Counted from the first letter of the stretch, positions 29,400-40,549 are shown. The stretch: 64,000 nucleotides of DNA from Chlamydia crocodili (GCF_018343815.1 NZ_CP060791.1:1072113-1136112); one strand, 5' to 3'. The notes: generated from the letters alone by a model not told the origin. Made by a program: numbers and translations.

Positions 29400-31850
29400 A
29401 TGAGTTTTGATAAGAATTTGGTAAATATAGAAACAATGAAGCAGGCGATTTTAAATCGTCTATATTTTGGAGTAGTTCAATCTCCAGAATCAGCTTCAAC
29501 CAGGGATATATTTACAGCAGTTTCAAAAACTGTAATGGAATGGTTAGCTAAAGGCTGGCTAAAGACTCAAAATAGTTATTACGAACAAGATGTTAAACGT
29601 GTCTATTATATTTCTATGGAGTTTTTACTTGGTAGAAGTTTAAAGAGTAATCTTTTGAATTTAGGAATATTGGATCTTGTGCGAGATGCGTTAGCAGAGT
29701 TAAATTACGATTTTGATAGTTTAGTGCAAATGGAGTCAGACGCAGGATTAGGAAATGGTGGTTTAGGACGACTTGCAGCGTGTTATTTGGATTCCATGGC
29801 GACATTAGGGATTCCAGCTTACGGTTATGGGATTCGTTATGATTATGGAATTTTCGATCAGAAAATTGTAAATGGATATCAAGTAGAGGCTCCTGATGAG
29901 TGGTTGCGCTATGGAAGCCCTTGGGAAATATGTAGGGGGGAGTATCTTTATCCTATTCGTTTTTATGGTAGAGTGATTCACTATACAGATGCTAGGGGAA
30001 AAGAAGTTGCAGATCTTGTAGATACACAAGAAGTGTTAGCTATGGCTTATGATGTGCCTATTCCAGGATATGGAATAGACACTGTGAATACTTTGCGCTT
30101 ATGGCAAGCGCAGTCTCCCCACGGATTTGAATTTAACTATTTCAATCATGGGAACTATATTCGTGCTATAGAGGATATCGCATTAGTAGAAAATATTTCG
30201 AGAGTACTCTATCCAAATGATTCTATTTCCGAAGGTCAGGAGCTGAGATTAAAGCAGGAGTACTTTTTAGTGTCTGCGACAATTCAGGATATCCTTCGTA
30301 GATATACAAAAATGCATATTTCTTTAGATAATCTTCCTGATAGAGTATCTGTTCAGTTAAATGATACCCATCCTGCTTTAGGAATAGCGGAAATGATGCA
30401 TATCCTTATTGATAGGGAAGAGCTTCCTTGGGATAAGGCATGGGATATGACGACTCGTATATTTAATTATACGAATCATACGATATTACCCGAAGCTTTA
30501 GAGCGTTGGTCTATAGACCTATTTTCACGATTATTACCCAGGCATTTAGAAATTATCTATGAAATTAATTCCCGATGGTTGGAGAAAGTTTCTCAGAGAT
30601 TTCCTGGAGATAATGATAAGCGAAGAGCTTTATCTATCATTGAAGAGGGAAGTGATAAGCATGTGAATATGGCAAGCCTTGCTGTTGTAGGCTCTGCTAG
30701 AGTTAATGGTGTATCTGCTTTTCATTCTCAACTTATAAAAACAACCTTATTCAAAGATTTCGTAGAATTTTTCCCTGATAAATTCATTAACGTAACTAAT
30801 GGAATTACTCCGAGACGGTGGTTAGCTCTATGCAATCCTCGTCTAAATACCTTATTAGATCAGACAATTGGAGATGCACATCTTATAGATCTTTCTCAAA
30901 TTCATAATGTAATACCTTTTGCTAATGATGCGAGTTTCAGAGAACAGTGGCATCAAATTAAGCTAAAAAATAAACAAGACTTTGCATTAAAACTTAAAAA
31001 AGAAATCGGAGAAAAAATAGATCCTGAATCTCTCTTCGATTTTCATGTAAAGCGTATTCATGAATATAAACGTCAATTAATGAATATCCTTAGAGTTATT
31101 TATCTTTATAATGATCTTAAGGAAAACGCTGCCTCCAGCATCGTTCCTACAACAGTAATTTTTTCTGGTAAGGCCGCACCAGGATATGTTTTCGCTAAAC
31201 TCATTATTAAACTTATCAACAGCGTTGCAGATTGTGTAAATAATGATCCTCAAGTTAATGAAGTTTTAAAGGTTCTTTTTCTTCCTAATTATTGTGTGAC
31301 CATGTCTGAAATGATCATGCCCGCTTCTGATATATCGGAACAAATTTCAACAGCAGGAATGGAAGCTTCTGGTACCGGAAATATGAAATTTGCTTTAAAT
31401 GGTGCTCTAACAATAGGGACTATGGATGGAGCTAACATAGAAATGTCAGAATATATTGGTCGCGACAATATGTTTATTTTCGGTTTGTTAGAAGAAGAAA
31501 TAGCAAAAATACGTCGAGAGTATTATCCGCAAGGAATATGCAATGATAATCCTAAGATCGCACATGTATTAAAATTACTAGATCAAGGATTTTTCAATAC
31601 TTCAGATAAAGATCTTTTCAAATCTATAGTCCATAGGTTACTTCACGAGGGAGACCCGTTCTTCGTTTTGGCAGATTTAGAATCTTATATTCGCGTTCAT
31701 GAATCTGCAGCCACTTTATTTACGCAAACTGACGAATGGATTAAGAAATCCATTTATAATGTTGGTGGTATGGGTTTTTTCTCCAGTGATAGAGCGATTT
31801 CCGACTATGCTAAAGATATATGGAATGTCCCCACGAATTATAAATCTTAA
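29400..31850 (+). CDS. glgP: Glycogen phosphorylase
   Basis: 816 residues, typical length. The pyridoxal-phosphate site [14 protein letters not shown] is intact with K663 as the Schiff-base lysine. N-terminal landmarks [21 protein letters not shown] and the C-terminal GANIEM region are canonical. It releases glucose-1-phosphate from glycogen; with MalQ it covers degradation of the glycogen for which Chlamydia is known. Convergent with pdhC across a probable bidirectional terminator. Confidence 0.97.
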   Translation: MSFDKNLVNIETMKQAILNRLYFGVVQSPESASTRDIFTAVSKTVMEWLAKGWLKTQNSYYEQDVKRVYYISMEFLLGRSLKSNLLNLGILDLVRDALAELNYDFDSLVQMESDAGLGNGGLGRLAACYLDSMATLGIPAYGYGIRYDYGIFDQKIVNGYQVEAPDEWLRYGSPWEICRGEYLYPIRFYGRVIHYTDARGKEVADLVDTQEVLAMAYDVPIPGYGIDTVNTLRLWQAQSPHGFEFNYFNHGNYIRAIEDIALVENISRVLYPNDSISEGQELRLKQEYFLVSATIQDILRRYTKMHISLDNLPDRVSVQLNDTHPALGIAEMMHILIDREELPWDKAWDMTTRIFNYTNHTILPEALERWSIDLFSRLLPRHLEIIYEINSRWLEKVSQRFPGDNDKRRALSIIEEGSDKHVNMASLAVVGSARVNGVSAFHSQLIKTTLFKDFVEFFPDKFINVTNGITPRRWLALCNPRLNTLLDQTIGDAHLIDLSQIHNVIPFANDASFREQWHQIKLKNKQDFALKLKKEIGEKIDPESLFDFHVKRIHEYKRQLMNILRVIYLYNDLKENAASSIVPTTVIFSGKAAPGYVFAKLIIKLINSVADCVNNDPQVNEVLKVLFLPNYCVTMSEMIMPASDISEQISTAGMEASGTGNMKFALNGALTIGTMDGANIEMSEYIGRDNMFIFGLLEEEIAKIRREYYPQGICNDNPKIAHVLKLLDQGFFNTSDKDLFKSIVHRLLHEGDPFFVLADLESYIRVHESAATLFTQTDEWIKKSIYNVGGMGFFSSDRAISDYAKDIWNVPTNYKS

Positions 31851-31906
31851 GTAAAAAGGGCTTCTATTTTAGATGGGAATTTATCTTATTAGAAACGCTT
31901 TTTACT
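31850..31906. terminator. Probable bidirectional terminator between glgP and pdhC
   Basis: AGTAAAAAG (31850-31858) pairs with CTTTTTACT (31898-31906), and inside it TTCTA (31862-31866) pairs with TAGAA (31890-31894). The gap separates convergent genes and both outer arms are A/T rich, as expected for termination in either direction. Confidence 0.55.
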
Positions 31907-31925
31907 ATACCAAACACAGTATGTC

Positions 31926-33212
31926 TTAATTTAATAGAAGTACAGAGGGTGCCTCTAATATCTTCTGTAAACGTTTCATAAACATCGCTGCGGGATAACC
32001 ATCGATCACACGATGATCTATGGATAATGTCAACATGCATGTAGAACCAATCACAATATCTTCATTCATTACCACAGGCTCTTCTTGAACACTACCTACA
32101 GCAAGAATAGCGGCTTGGGGAGGATTAATAATTGCTGTGAATTCGGTAATTCCTGTCATACCTAAATTAGAAACGCAAAAGGACCCACCCTTATACTCTT
32201 CCTCTTTTAAGGATTGAGATTTAGCTTTAGAAGCTAAACTCTTAATTTCTGCAGATATCATTCCAATATTCTTACGATCAGCACAACGTACAATCGGAGT
32301 AATTACACCGTCAGGAATGGCTACAGCTATCGAAATATCAATAGTTTCAAAACGTACAATTTTATTGTCCACGCTATTGAATCCTGAATTTACTTCTGGA
32401 AACTCTTTTAAAGCTAAAGCGCAAGCACGAACAATACAATCGTTAATAGAAAGTTTGATTCCTTGAATTTGCAATTCTTTAAGTAGGGATAATAGTGGAG
32501 ATGTATAAACTTTTTGCCGTACATAAAAATGGGGAACGAAAGTTTTTGCAGCTTGTAATCTTTGTGCAATAATTTCTCGAACAGGGGAGAGAGTTTCTTC
32601 ATGATACGCTCCTGGGTGGACTTCAGGAGCTTCAGGATAACCAAAGCCTGCAATACCTTTGGCGGGAGCCTTTTCAAGATCTTTTTCAACTATACGTCCT
32701 CCAGGACCGCTACCTTTAATTCCAGAAATATCCAAATTTTTTTCTTTGGCTACGCGTTTAGCTAAAGGAGAAACTGGGGATTTTGAAGAAGCTTGTTTTA
32801 GGGATAGAGGTTCAGAAAGGGGAGGTTCGGGTTTAAATCCAAAAGCCACCATCATTGAGGAACCTTGATGAGATATATCGGATACAGATTTTTCTTCTTG
32901 TTCGTTATTCTCTGTAGAAGGTTGTGAAATCGGAGATTTTGGAAGTAATTCCTCTAAGTTGAAAGACTCATCTTTTTCAGAAGATATGACAGCTATGGGT
33001 GTACCTATTTGTACTTTTGTGCCTTCTTTAATAAGACATTCTCGAAACCAGCCTTCTTCAGATGCTGTATGTTCTAAAACAGCCTTATCGGTTGATATTT
33101 CGACGAGAACATCACCAAATCCTATCTTATCACCACTGTTTTTATGCCACTTTACTATTGTGCCAATTTCCATAGTTGGAGAGAGTTTAGGCATTTTTAA
33201 TAGAGAAATCAC
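31926..33212 (-). CDS. pdhC: Dihydrolipoamide acetyltransferase, pyruvate dehydrogenase E2
   Basis: 428 residues. One lipoyl domain with the lipoylated Lys in EISTDKAV (K43), a Pro/Ser/Glu linker, a peripheral subunit-binding domain (SPLAKRVAKEKNLD to GRIVEKDLE), then the acetyltransferase domain with the active-site motif SIDHRVIDG (H400, D404). It moves acetyl groups from E1 to CoA. Last gene of pdhA-pdhB-pdhC on the minus strand, 4 bases after pdhB. No E3 gene is in the window. Confidence 0.96.
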   Translation of the reverse strand: MISLLKMPKLSPTMEIGTIVKWHKNSGDKIGFGDVLVEISTDKAVLEHTASEEGWFRECLIKEGTKVQIGTPIAVISSEKDESFNLEELLPKSPISQPSTENNEQEEKSVSDISHQGSSMMVAFGFKPEPPLSEPLSLKQASSKSPVSPLAKRVAKEKNLDISGIKGSGPGGRIVEKDLEKAPAKGIAGFGYPEAPEVHPGAYHEETLSPVREIIAQRLQAAKTFVPHFYVRQKVYTSPLLSLLKELQIQGIKLSINDCIVRACALALKEFPEVNSGFNSVDNKIVRFETIDISIAVAIPDGVITPIVRCADRKNIGMISAEIKSLASKAKSQSLKEEEYKGGSFCVSNLGMTGITEFTAIINPPQAAILAVGSVQEEPVVMNEDIVIGSTCMLTLSIDHRVIDGYPAAMFMKRLQKILEAPSVLLLN

Positions 33213-33216
33213 AAAT

Positions 33217-34203
33217 TTACCTCATGATTTTTTCGATAGTATCTAAAATACGATTTACATTTGGGAGAGTTGTCTGTTCTAGCGTCTTGTTATAAGGCAT
33301 AGGAGTTTCTTTTTGGCACACTCTTAAAGGAGGACTATCCAGGTAATCAAAAACGTGTTCTGTAATTTCAGTAATGATTTCCGCAGAGATTCCTGCAAAG
33401 TAGTGACCCTCTTCTACAACTATACAATTTCCTGTTTTCTTTATTGAAGAAAATATTCCAGAGATGTCTAGAGGTTTAATTGTACGTAGATCAATAATTT
33501 CTACAGAAAGACCGTAACGTTGTTTGGCTACCTTTACAGCTTGTTTTACTACAGAAACCATACGGCCGTAAGTAATAATTGTCAGGTCTTTACCTTCCTC
33601 AATAATATGAGACTTCCCAATAGGAACTAAATATTCTTCAATAGGAACTTCACCTTTGAGATTGTATTCCAACTCATTTTCTAAGAAAAGAACAGGATTA
33701 TCATTTCTAATTGCGGATTTTAATAATCCTTTAGCATCATAAGGATTTGAAGGGGAAATGACAATTAAACCTGGAATATTAGCGTATAGAGCTTCTACGC
33801 AATGAGAGTGCTGACAAGATACTTGTGCTGCGGCTCCATTAGGTCCACGGAATACAATAGGAACTGAAAATTTTCCACCAGTCATGTAATGCATTTTTGC
33901 AGCATGAGAAATAATCTGATCCGCGGCGACTAAAGAGAAGTTCCAGCTCATAAATTCTATAATTGGACGCAGGCCTGTTAAAGCGGCTCCTATACCAATA
34001 CCTGTAAAGGCAGCTTCACTGATTGGTGTATCAATAACTCTTGATGGTGACCATTTATCTAAAAGTCCTTTTGTAACTTTGTAGGCACCGTTATATTCGG
34101 CAACTTCTTCTCCTAGTATACATACATTAGGATCCCTGGCCATTTCTTCATCAATAGCTTCTCTAATAGCTTCTCGGATTTCTAATGTAACGTACTTAGG
34201 CAT
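33217..34203 (-). CDS. pdhB: Pyruvate dehydrogenase E1 beta subunit
   Basis: 328 residues. Family features are REAIDEEMARDPNVCILGEEVAEYNGAYK split into its usual blocks at the N-terminus, the GIGIGAALTGLRPIIEFM region and the C-terminal EEGHYFAGISAEI. It forms the thiamine-diphosphate E1 heterotetramer with PdhA. It overlaps the 3' end of pdhA by 8 bases, so translation is likely coupled and equimolar. Confidence 0.96.
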   Translation of the reverse strand: MPKYVTLEIREAIREAIDEEMARDPNVCILGEEVAEYNGAYKVTKGLLDKWSPSRVIDTPISEAAFTGIGIGAALTGLRPIIEFMSWNFSLVAADQIISHAAKMHYMTGGKFSVPIVFRGPNGAAAQVSCQHSHCVEALYANIPGLIVISPSNPYDAKGLLKSAIRNDNPVLFLENELEYNLKGEVPIEEYLVPIGKSHIIEEGKDLTIITYGRMVSVVKQAVKVAKQRYGLSVEIIDLRTIKPLDISGIFSSIKKTGNCIVVEEGHYFAGISAEIITEITEHVFDYLDSPPLRVCQKETPMPYNKTLEQTTLPNVNRILDTIEKIMR

Positions 34204-35221
34204 AAACCCCTTCTTCTAATGTGGCAATCGCTGGTTCTGGATCTGATTTTGCTTCAGTGAAGGCTTGCAAGACTTCATTCTTACATTCCTGACGTAGCTC
34301 TTGAAATTTTTCTTCTGAAAGTGCTCCCAGTTGGATTAACCAATTTTTAGCAAAAGTAATAGGATCTTTTTTTATAAGACATTGCATCTCTTCTTTACTT
34401 CTATAGAGATTAGGATCAGAAATAGAGTGTCCCCTAAATCGTGAGCATAGACATTCGACAAGAACAGGAAGATGTGTCTTTTGCATGTATTCGTAAGCTT
34501 CCTTAAAGCCTAGAAGACAATTAAAAAGATCAAAACCATTTAAAGTAAATGAACGTATTCCGTAAGAAGATCCCTGAGATTCTCCTATAGGTTGCTTCGC
34601 AATAGCACGATTAAGAGCTGTCCCCATACCCCAACCATTATTTTCTATAACAAGCATAAGAGGAAGGCTGTGTAGAGAAGAAAAATTTAATGTTTCATGA
34701 AATACTCCTTGAGCAACGGCACCGTCTCCAATGAACCCTAGAGAAATTTTATCTTCACCGCGATATTTCATAGCAAATGCTGCTCCAGCAGCTAAAGGAA
34801 TTTGCCCTCCTACAATACCAAATCCCCCGGGGAAATTTGGACCACACATATGCATAGATCCGCCTCGACCTAGCGCACAACCCGTTTCTTTCCCTAATAA
34901 TTCTGCTGCGAGTGAGCGTAGGGGAATATTTAATAATACTGCTAGAGCATGACAACGATAGGATGAGAAAAACCATTGATCTAACCCTGTATTGGCTAAT
35001 GCTGCAGTAGCAACAGCCTCTTGACCACTGTAGGAGTGGTAGAAACCACCAACTAATCCTTCTAAATATGCTTCTTCACCGCGAGCTTCAAATTCGCGAA
35101 TTAATAACATATTTTTGATGAACTTTAGACACCGGTCCACGCCGTATATAGCAATAATATTTTTTATTGTAGCCTCGTCCGATTCGATAGAGGCGATATT
35201 GTAATGAGAAGAGTCGGGCAT
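34196..35221 (-). CDS. pdhA: Pyruvate dehydrogenase E1 alpha subunit
   Basis: 341 residues from the ATG at 35219-35221. A longer frame reaches a GTG at 35257 (353 residues), but the ribosome-binding-like GGGG there touches the start codon and the ATG gives the usual length. The thiamine-diphosphate motif is present: GDGAVAQGVFHETLNF through VIENN. The phosphorylation-loop-like RGHSISDPNLYR is also present. It decarboxylates pyruvate and reduces lipoyl-E2. First gene of pdhABC. Confidence 0.93.
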   Translation of the reverse strand: MPDSSHYNIASIESDEATIKNIIAIYGVDRCLKFIKNMLLIREFEARGEEAYLEGLVGGFYHSYSGQEAVATAALANTGLDQWFFSSYRCHALAVLLNIPLRSLAAELLGKETGCALGRGGSMHMCGPNFPGGFGIVGGQIPLAAGAAFAMKYRGEDKISLGFIGDGAVAQGVFHETLNFSSLHSLPLMLVIENNGWGMGTALNRAIAKQPIGESQGSSYGIRSFTLNGFDLFNCLLGFKEAYEYMQKTHLPVLVECLCSRFRGHSISDPNLYRSKEEMQCLIKKDPITFAKNWLIQLGALSEEKFQELRQECKNEVLQAFTEAKSDPEPAIATLEEGVYA

Positions 35222-35385
35222 ACTTGATACGAGAGTTGCGTCAAGGATTAAGTTCACCCCATTATAAAGTCATGGATTTGAAAAGACAAGACCAAAAAAG
35301 TAATTAAGTTTTTTAAAAAAAAGAAAAATCTTTAATATCTTCCCATTTGTATATTTCCGACCAAGAAGTAAAGGACTGTGGACAC

Positions 35386-36417
35386 ATGGACGTTTTTAGC
35401 AGACTAAATCGTCAGAATCATTTTTATGTGGAACAGATAGATGGTGTCATGAGAGACCCGAATTCTCGTGATAACAACAATAATAAGAAAGATAATGAAT
35501 TAAAGAAAAAATTATTAACCATAACGAAGCGAGTTGTTACTTCAGCTCAAGAATTTCAGCGTGGAAGAGAGGATGCTAGTAATTATTTAAAAAAAACCCA
35601 ATGGATGCCGTATAAAAATGAGGAGTTAGAGGAGACTAAAGAGTTATTCTCGATGCTTACCTCAATAGATAGGAAATTAGCTCAATTATTTTTTTATGCC
35701 CCTTCTTGTGGTTTAGAATGGGATGACTTCACTACAACTATAAACCAAATTGAAGAGAATTGTGGCTTAGGTGGTGTATTATTATCTTGCGGTTCTTTTG
35801 AAAAGCAATGTAGATACATTCATGATTTCAATAAATCTCTGACAATTCCATTACTTTTAGGGTGTTCTATATCTCATAGTTTACAGTTTTATTTATCATA
35901 TCAGAACTTATCTTTGATGGATTGTGAAAATCTATACGACATAGGAGTCAATATAGGAACACTGCTCAAAGATTACGGAGTTGCTATTTCTTTAATTTTT
36001 AAAGAAATTGTGAGTATGGATTTGACTAATTATTCTGAATTGATCAGAGGATTAAAACATTCGGGGAGTATACAAGGAAAATTACATCATTGTGATTTTT
36101 CTTCTACAACAACTACACCGAGTCCTATAGCATTACGTTACAGCTTGGCAAATACTATTCGTGGTCTAGCTATAGACGTGGATTTTTCCAGTGTGAAATT
36201 TATGGGATGTTCTATGCTTACGAATGTCGAAAACACGATTAAAGCATTAAATTATGGAGTTGAGTGTTTTACTTTTTCTAGTTTGAAGGAGCTAGGAGAA
36301 GGTATAAAGGCCTTAACTCGATTAATTTCCGCAGGAAAAGTTAGTCCAGCAATTATCAATAAAAATGTAATCAAAATGTTAACTTTGAAAAGACGCTTTA
36401 AAACAATGAAAATATAA
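35386..36417 (+). CDS. CT244-like protein, possible degenerate GH3 (NagZ-like) hydrolase
   Basis: 343 residues from ATG 35386, which has AAGGA at 35371-35375; an upstream TTG at 35347 lacks one. Blocks in NagZ order are visible: GGVLLSCGSFEKQ (129-141, like GVILFSRNFES-Q), IPLLLGCSI (154-162, like PLLIAVDQE), LKHSG (223-227, like VKHFPGHG), VKFMGCSM (270-277, like VVISDDLEM), then an Ala/Gly segment resembling KALNAGVD and a C-terminal GKVSPAIINKNVIKMLTLKRRF like the family end. The catalytic Asp and the full KHFPGHG are missing, so hydrolase activity is doubtful. The assignment is by eye only. Confidence 0.6.
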   Translation: MDVFSRLNRQNHFYVEQIDGVMRDPNSRDNNNNKKDNELKKKLLTITKRVVTSAQEFQRGREDASNYLKKTQWMPYKNEELEETKELFSMLTSIDRKLAQLFFYAPSCGLEWDDFTTTINQIEENCGLGGVLLSCGSFEKQCRYIHDFNKSLTIPLLLGCSISHSLQFYLSYQNLSLMDCENLYDIGVNIGTLLKDYGVAISLIFKEIVSMDLTNYSELIRGLKHSGSIQGKLHHCDFSSTTTTPSPIALRYSLANTIRGLAIDVDFSSVKFMGCSMLTNVENTIKALNYGVECFTFSSLKELGEGIKALTRLISAGKVSPAIINKNVIKMLTLKRRFKTMKI

Positions 36418-36422
36418 CCCAA

Positions 36423-37502
36423 CTAAGGGATTATTTGTGCTTCTTCGGATTCTTCTGATAATCCCTTTATCTTTTCTTCCAATAATCCTAAACGTTCTTC
36501 TAATTTAGGTAGACTGCGGATCTTTGCAATTTGACGATGAATTTCTTGATAAGGGCGTGCCGGAGCTCCTCCATAGATTCCTGGAGAAGAAATAGATTTA
36601 GTAACTCCTGTTTGAGCCATCATAATTACATGGTCCGTTATTGAAATATGACCTGTAATTCCTGTCTGCCCGCCAATAATGACGTGGTTACCAATTTTCG
36701 TAGAGCCTGCGATTCCTGCTTGGGCAACAATCATACTATGTTTCCCTATCTCGACGTGATGAGCTATTTGAACTTGATTATCAATTTTTGTACCCTCACG
36801 TATGATACTATTTTTGAAACGACCTCTATCTACTGTAGTATTTGCTCCTATTTCAACATCATCTTCGATAATTACCTTGCCAAGGTGCTTTAAATGCTTA
36901 TGACGACCAAAGGCATTAGTTATATAGCCAAAGCCACATGATCCAATAATAGCTCCGGGTTGAATAATGACCCTTTTGCCTATTTCAACACGTTCACGGA
37001 TAACTACTTTAGGATGAACAAGACAACTTTCTTCAAGACTAGAATATGCCCCTATAACACTCCCTGCTCCAATATATGAAGAATCCCCAATATAAGCATG
37101 TTGGCATATAACAGCATAGGGTTCTATACAGACATCTTTGCCGATATGGGCTGTAGGATGAATAATAGCTGTAGGGTGGATTCCAGGAAATCCTGATTCA
37201 ACAGGAGGGATAAATAGCTCTATACATTTCTGGAAAGCTATTGATGGGAACTCAGAAACTATAAGAAAGTTCTTGTTTAAATGCCCATACTTTTGAGCTT
37301 GAGCTTTTGATAGGATGATAGCCCCAGCCTCAGTAATTTTTATAAAACGAGAATACTTCTCATTATCTAAAAAAGTAACATGATGAGCTCGAGCTTCACT
37401 TATTTCTTCGACACCAGAAATAGGAGTTGCTGTATTTCCCTGAACTTCAACTTTTAATAAGTCTGCTAACTGTTGAAGAGTATAAACCTGTTCCTGAGGC
37501 AT
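36423..37502 (-). CDS. lpxD: UDP-3-O-acylglucosamine N-acyltransferase
   Basis: 359 residues. An N-terminal uridine-binding domain (to about residue 105) is followed by many hexapeptide repeats ([LIV]-G-x4) forming a left-handed beta-helix, for example [19 protein letters not shown] and [12 protein letters not shown], and a C-terminal helical tail. It adds the second 3-hydroxyacyl chain in lipid A synthesis using acyl-ACP. It lies 27 bases downstream of the skp-like gene, in the order bamA-skp-lpxD that is common in Gram-negatives. Confidence 0.96.
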   Translation of the reverse strand: MPQEQVYTLQQLADLLKVEVQGNTATPISGVEEISEARAHHVTFLDNEKYSRFIKITEAGAIILSKAQAQKYGHLNKNFLIVSEFPSIAFQKCIELFIPPVESGFPGIHPTAIIHPTAHIGKDVCIEPYAVICQHAYIGDSSYIGAGSVIGAYSSLEESCLVHPKVVIRERVEIGKRVIIQPGAIIGSCGFGYITNAFGRHKHLKHLGKVIIEDDVEIGANTTVDRGRFKNSIIREGTKIDNQVQIAHHVEIGKHSMIVAQAGIAGSTKIGNHVIIGGQTGITGHISITDHVIMMAQTGVTKSISSPGIYGGAPARPYQEIHRQIAKIRSLPKLEERLGLLEEKIKGLSEESEEAQIIP

Positions 37503-37529
37503 ACAAAACTCCTTGGTTCTTGAGGTATC

Positions 37530-38069
37530 TTAATTATTTTTGAAAGATTCATCAAGAATTTTGATAATCTCATTAGTTTTATCAGCACTAGAAGCAATGG
37601 ATAGGACTACTTCATCATTCAAAATAGCTAGTAAACCTTCTTTTATACGTACTACTTCAGAAGCTTTTTTTACTTCTTGTATCAATTTCTGCACTCTTTT
37701 CATATTGCTTTGGTTCAACATTTGATAATATTGAGACTGTAAAGCATTATATTCTGCGGAGAGGCTTTCAAACTTTTTTCTTAGTTCATCAGCAGCTGAA
37801 GAGGAGAGACTCTCTATATAATCTTCGTCTTGTAACTTATTATAAAGTGCTGTCAGTTCTTCTTCCATTTTCTCAGAATTCTTTGAGAACTGCTGCTTCA
37901 TATTTTCAAGTTCTTCTGTTTCTTTTTTCCCAAAAGCAGATTCTTCTAAACAACGCTTTAAGCTAACGACGCCTAAATTACCCTCAAGAGAGTCGTTGTC
38001 AGCAAAAACTTGTTGTGTACCTGCTAAAGTTAGTAAAGCTAGAAAAACAGAGCGTAATGATTTTTTCAT
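37530..38069 (-). CDS. OmpH/Skp-like periplasmic chaperone
   Basis: 179 residues. A cleavable signal peptide is clear ([23 protein letters not shown], written here as two parts: residues 1-12 basic/hydrophobic and 13-23 ending in VFA). The rest is mainly long coiled-coil helix (around residues 45-130) as in Skp, the trimeric chaperone that carries outer-membrane proteins to BamA. It sits 107 bases downstream of bamA and 27 upstream of lpxD on the minus strand. A leader hairpin at 38098-38122 lies before it. Confidence 0.87.
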   Translation of the reverse strand: MKKSLRSVFLALLTLAGTQQVFADNDSLEGNLGVVSLKRCLEESAFGKKETEELENMKQQFSKNSEKMEEELTALYNKLQDEDYIESLSSSAADELRKKFESLSAEYNALQSQYYQMLNQSNMKRVQKLIQEVKKASEVVRIKEGLLAILNDEVVLSIASSADKTNEIIKILDESFKNN

Positions 38070-38097
38070 ATTAACCTTTATAAGATCTAAGAGATGA

Positions 38098-38122
38098 AGA
38101 GCTTTAGATTAGCAAAAGCTCT
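38098..38122 (-). promoter_or_regulatory. Hairpin in the bamA-skp gap
   Basis: AGAGCTTT/AAAGCTCT, an 8-bp stem with a 9-base loop, sits about 28 bases before the skp-like start on the minus strand. No T-run follows, so it is more likely an mRNA stability or processing element than a terminator. Confidence 0.35.
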
Positions 38123-38176
38123 CTCTGAAGACAACCAAAGATTTAGAGTTTCTTTTACTTTCTTGCTTAGCTATAT

Positions 38177-40549
38177 TTAGAAGACGCCTCCTAAAGCAAA
38201 GAAGAAACGTTGTGAAACATCGATCTTTTCACCTTCAAATACTTCTGTAGGACGGAATGGCCAACCAAAACCTAACATAACAGGTACGTTGTTCATTACG
38301 TCGAAGCGTAGACCAAATCCTGCACTACCACAAAGATCTTTTAATCGGATAGTGTATTCTTTAAGTCCAATAAATCCTGAATCTAGGAAAACAAAAGCAC
38401 TAACGTTAGGCTGATTGATTAAAGGATATTGGAACTCTTCAGTAAGTAGGAGAGAGGATAAACCTCCCTGAGGTTCTGTAGGAGAGAATTTAGGACCAAT
38501 GATAAATGGCTTATATCCACGAACCGTAGTTTCCCCACCTAAGAAGAAACGTTCACTAATGGGAATACCTTCTAGATTTGTATCGCCAAACGGTTTAAGA
38601 AATTGGGCTTCTCCTTTAATTTTCAATACACCTTTTCTTGTTAATTTTCGGTATATTGAGCTGTTTATGGAGAGCTTTGTAAAATGATATGTACCACCAA
38701 GACCAGAAACTTCAAAGTTTATACCACTGCGTATTCCTGTAGTTGGATTTCTAGGATTGTTTACAGAATCATAATTTAAATTTACACCAGCAGCAGATAC
38801 GAAACCTTTATTAGCAGCAAGATCTGGTCCTGCTTGATTCCTTTTCTTTTTATGTAAGCTAGTCTGAGTGCCGCGATAATAGATTCCATATTTTAATTGT
38901 TGATTTAAGATGTATGTGGTGCTGACATTTCCACCATAAGTCTCAACAGAATAATCTTTAGAGAGAGCTCTGTTGATTGACTTATCAAGCTCAACACCTA
39001 GAATCCATGGCGTATTTAAAAAGTGAGGCTTAGTCCATTTGACAGTATAATCAGTAACCTTATCTCCAAAATTAGCTTTCAGAAATAGATATTCTCCACC
39101 ACCTCTTAAGCATTTAAAGCCTTTAGAGAATAGATGTCTAATACCCAGAAGGTCAAAATTACTTTCAGATAATTCAACTCCTCCAAACAAATTGTCCAAG
39201 GAGCTAAATCCTAGAAATAGCCCTAAGTTTCCTGTTGTGGTTTCTTTAACATCTATGAAGATGTCACGATATTCTTCAGAATTATCTAAAGGATCTAATT
39301 GAGAGCGTACCGTGTAAACACTGACACTTTGAAAATAACCCGTATTTCTTAAACGTTGTTCAGTATCTTCAAGTTTTAGTCTATTGAAAGTATCTCCTGG
39401 AAATAGGCTGCTTTCGTGTAGGATAACATCGTGTTTTGTATGAGTATTTCCCGTAATTTTGATTAAACCAACTTTATAAGGAGAACCTTCACTTACTTGA
39501 TAAGTCACATCATAAACAGAACGTAACGCGTGAGGAGAAAAAGTCACATCAACATTAGTGTTGATATATCCATATTTAGCATAGATATTTTTAATTTTTT
39601 GAGCGCCGTCCCATATGTTTTCTGGACAGTAAATATCATTAGGACCCGCAGACAATTGTTTTTCTACGAGTCGTTTAGGTAGCAGATTAAATCCTTCAAT
39701 ATGAACATGTCCTAAGGTATAAAGGGGACCTTTGTCTACATCCATATAAAGTATGATATTTCCACATTCATCAACTTCACGTTTTGGAGTAACTGTTGCA
39801 TCTGCGTAACCTAGATTATGTAAGTAATTAGTAATTGCAAATGAATCTTGTTCAACGACATCTGGATGATATAAACCACTCCCTGTAAACCAACTAGTGG
39901 TTTTTGAGTACTGCTTAGTAAGGATGATTTCTTTGACATCAGCCTTTTCACATCTATTAAGACCGCAGATCTCTAATTTTTTAATTTTACCACAAGGACC
40001 TTCTTGAATTCGAACAGTGATATCAATATAGCCACGATGTTCGTTATGATCTAAGTCGTAGCATAGATTAGACTCGAAATAGCCACGTTTAAGATAGTAA
40101 ACTCTAAGTTCGTCAAAGTTTTTTAAGAACTTCTCTCGATCAAATACATCATTTTCGTAGATTTGTAGAGTTTTAAGAATCTTATGATTAGGTACGGCTT
40201 CATTTCCTGTAATACAAATCTTTCGAATACAAGGTTTGGCAACAAGAACTAAAGAGATGGTAGTCTTTCCATTGGAAAAATCAACTTTTGGCTCCACTCT
40301 ATCATAGTCCTTAGATAGATTCCGTAGATCTTCGTCAAAGTCTGCTTGAGAAAACAAGGCCCCACTTTTCGTCTTTAGTTTTGGTAGTGGATGTTTGTTT
40401 AAAGAATTTTCACCTTCGGTCGTAATCGTAATAGATTCAACTAGTGTATATCCTTCCTTAACTGTTTCTGTAGCCACTAGAGCCAATGGGGCCTGGATTA
40501 GCGCCAAAACAGTAAACCGCAGAATAACTTTATTTCGTATCATGAACAT
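38177..40549 (-). CDS. bamA: Outer membrane protein assembly factor BamA (Omp85)
   Basis: 790 residues: a signal peptide (residues 1-27), five POTRA domains (about 30-440) and a C-terminal 16-strand beta-barrel. The conserved barrel motif appears as TTVRGYKPF (VRGF/Y type), and the protein ends in a Phe (FFFALGGVF), the usual outer-membrane signature. It inserts beta-barrel proteins, which would include MOMP and Pmps. ATG 40549 is preceded by AGGGGA at 11 bases. A second Met at codon 3 is an alternative. Confidence 0.95.
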   Translation of the reverse strand: MFMIRNKVILRFTVLALIQAPLALVATETVKEGYTLVESITITTEGENSLNKHPLPKLKTKSGALFSQADFDEDLRNLSKDYDRVEPKVDFSNGKTTISLVLVAKPCIRKICITGNEAVPNHKILKTLQIYENDVFDREKFLKNFDELRVYYLKRGYFESNLCYDLDHNEHRGYIDITVRIQEGPCGKIKKLEICGLNRCEKADVKEIILTKQYSKTTSWFTGSGLYHPDVVEQDSFAITNYLHNLGYADATVTPKREVDECGNIILYMDVDKGPLYTLGHVHIEGFNLLPKRLVEKQLSAGPNDIYCPENIWDGAQKIKNIYAKYGYINTNVDVTFSPHALRSVYDVTYQVSEGSPYKVGLIKITGNTHTKHDVILHESSLFPGDTFNRLKLEDTEQRLRNTGYFQSVSVYTVRSQLDPLDNSEEYRDIFIDVKETTTGNLGLFLGFSSLDNLFGGVELSESNFDLLGIRHLFSKGFKCLRGGGEYLFLKANFGDKVTDYTVKWTKPHFLNTPWILGVELDKSINRALSKDYSVETYGGNVSTTYILNQQLKYGIYYRGTQTSLHKKKRNQAGPDLAANKGFVSAAGVNLNYDSVNNPRNPTTGIRSGINFEVSGLGGTYHFTKLSINSSIYRKLTRKGVLKIKGEAQFLKPFGDTNLEGIPISERFFLGGETTVRGYKPFIIGPKFSPTEPQGGLSSLLLTEEFQYPLINQPNVSAFVFLDSGFIGLKEYTIRLKDLCGSAGFGLRFDVMNNVPVMLGFGWPFRPTEVFEGEKIDVSQRFFFALGGVF

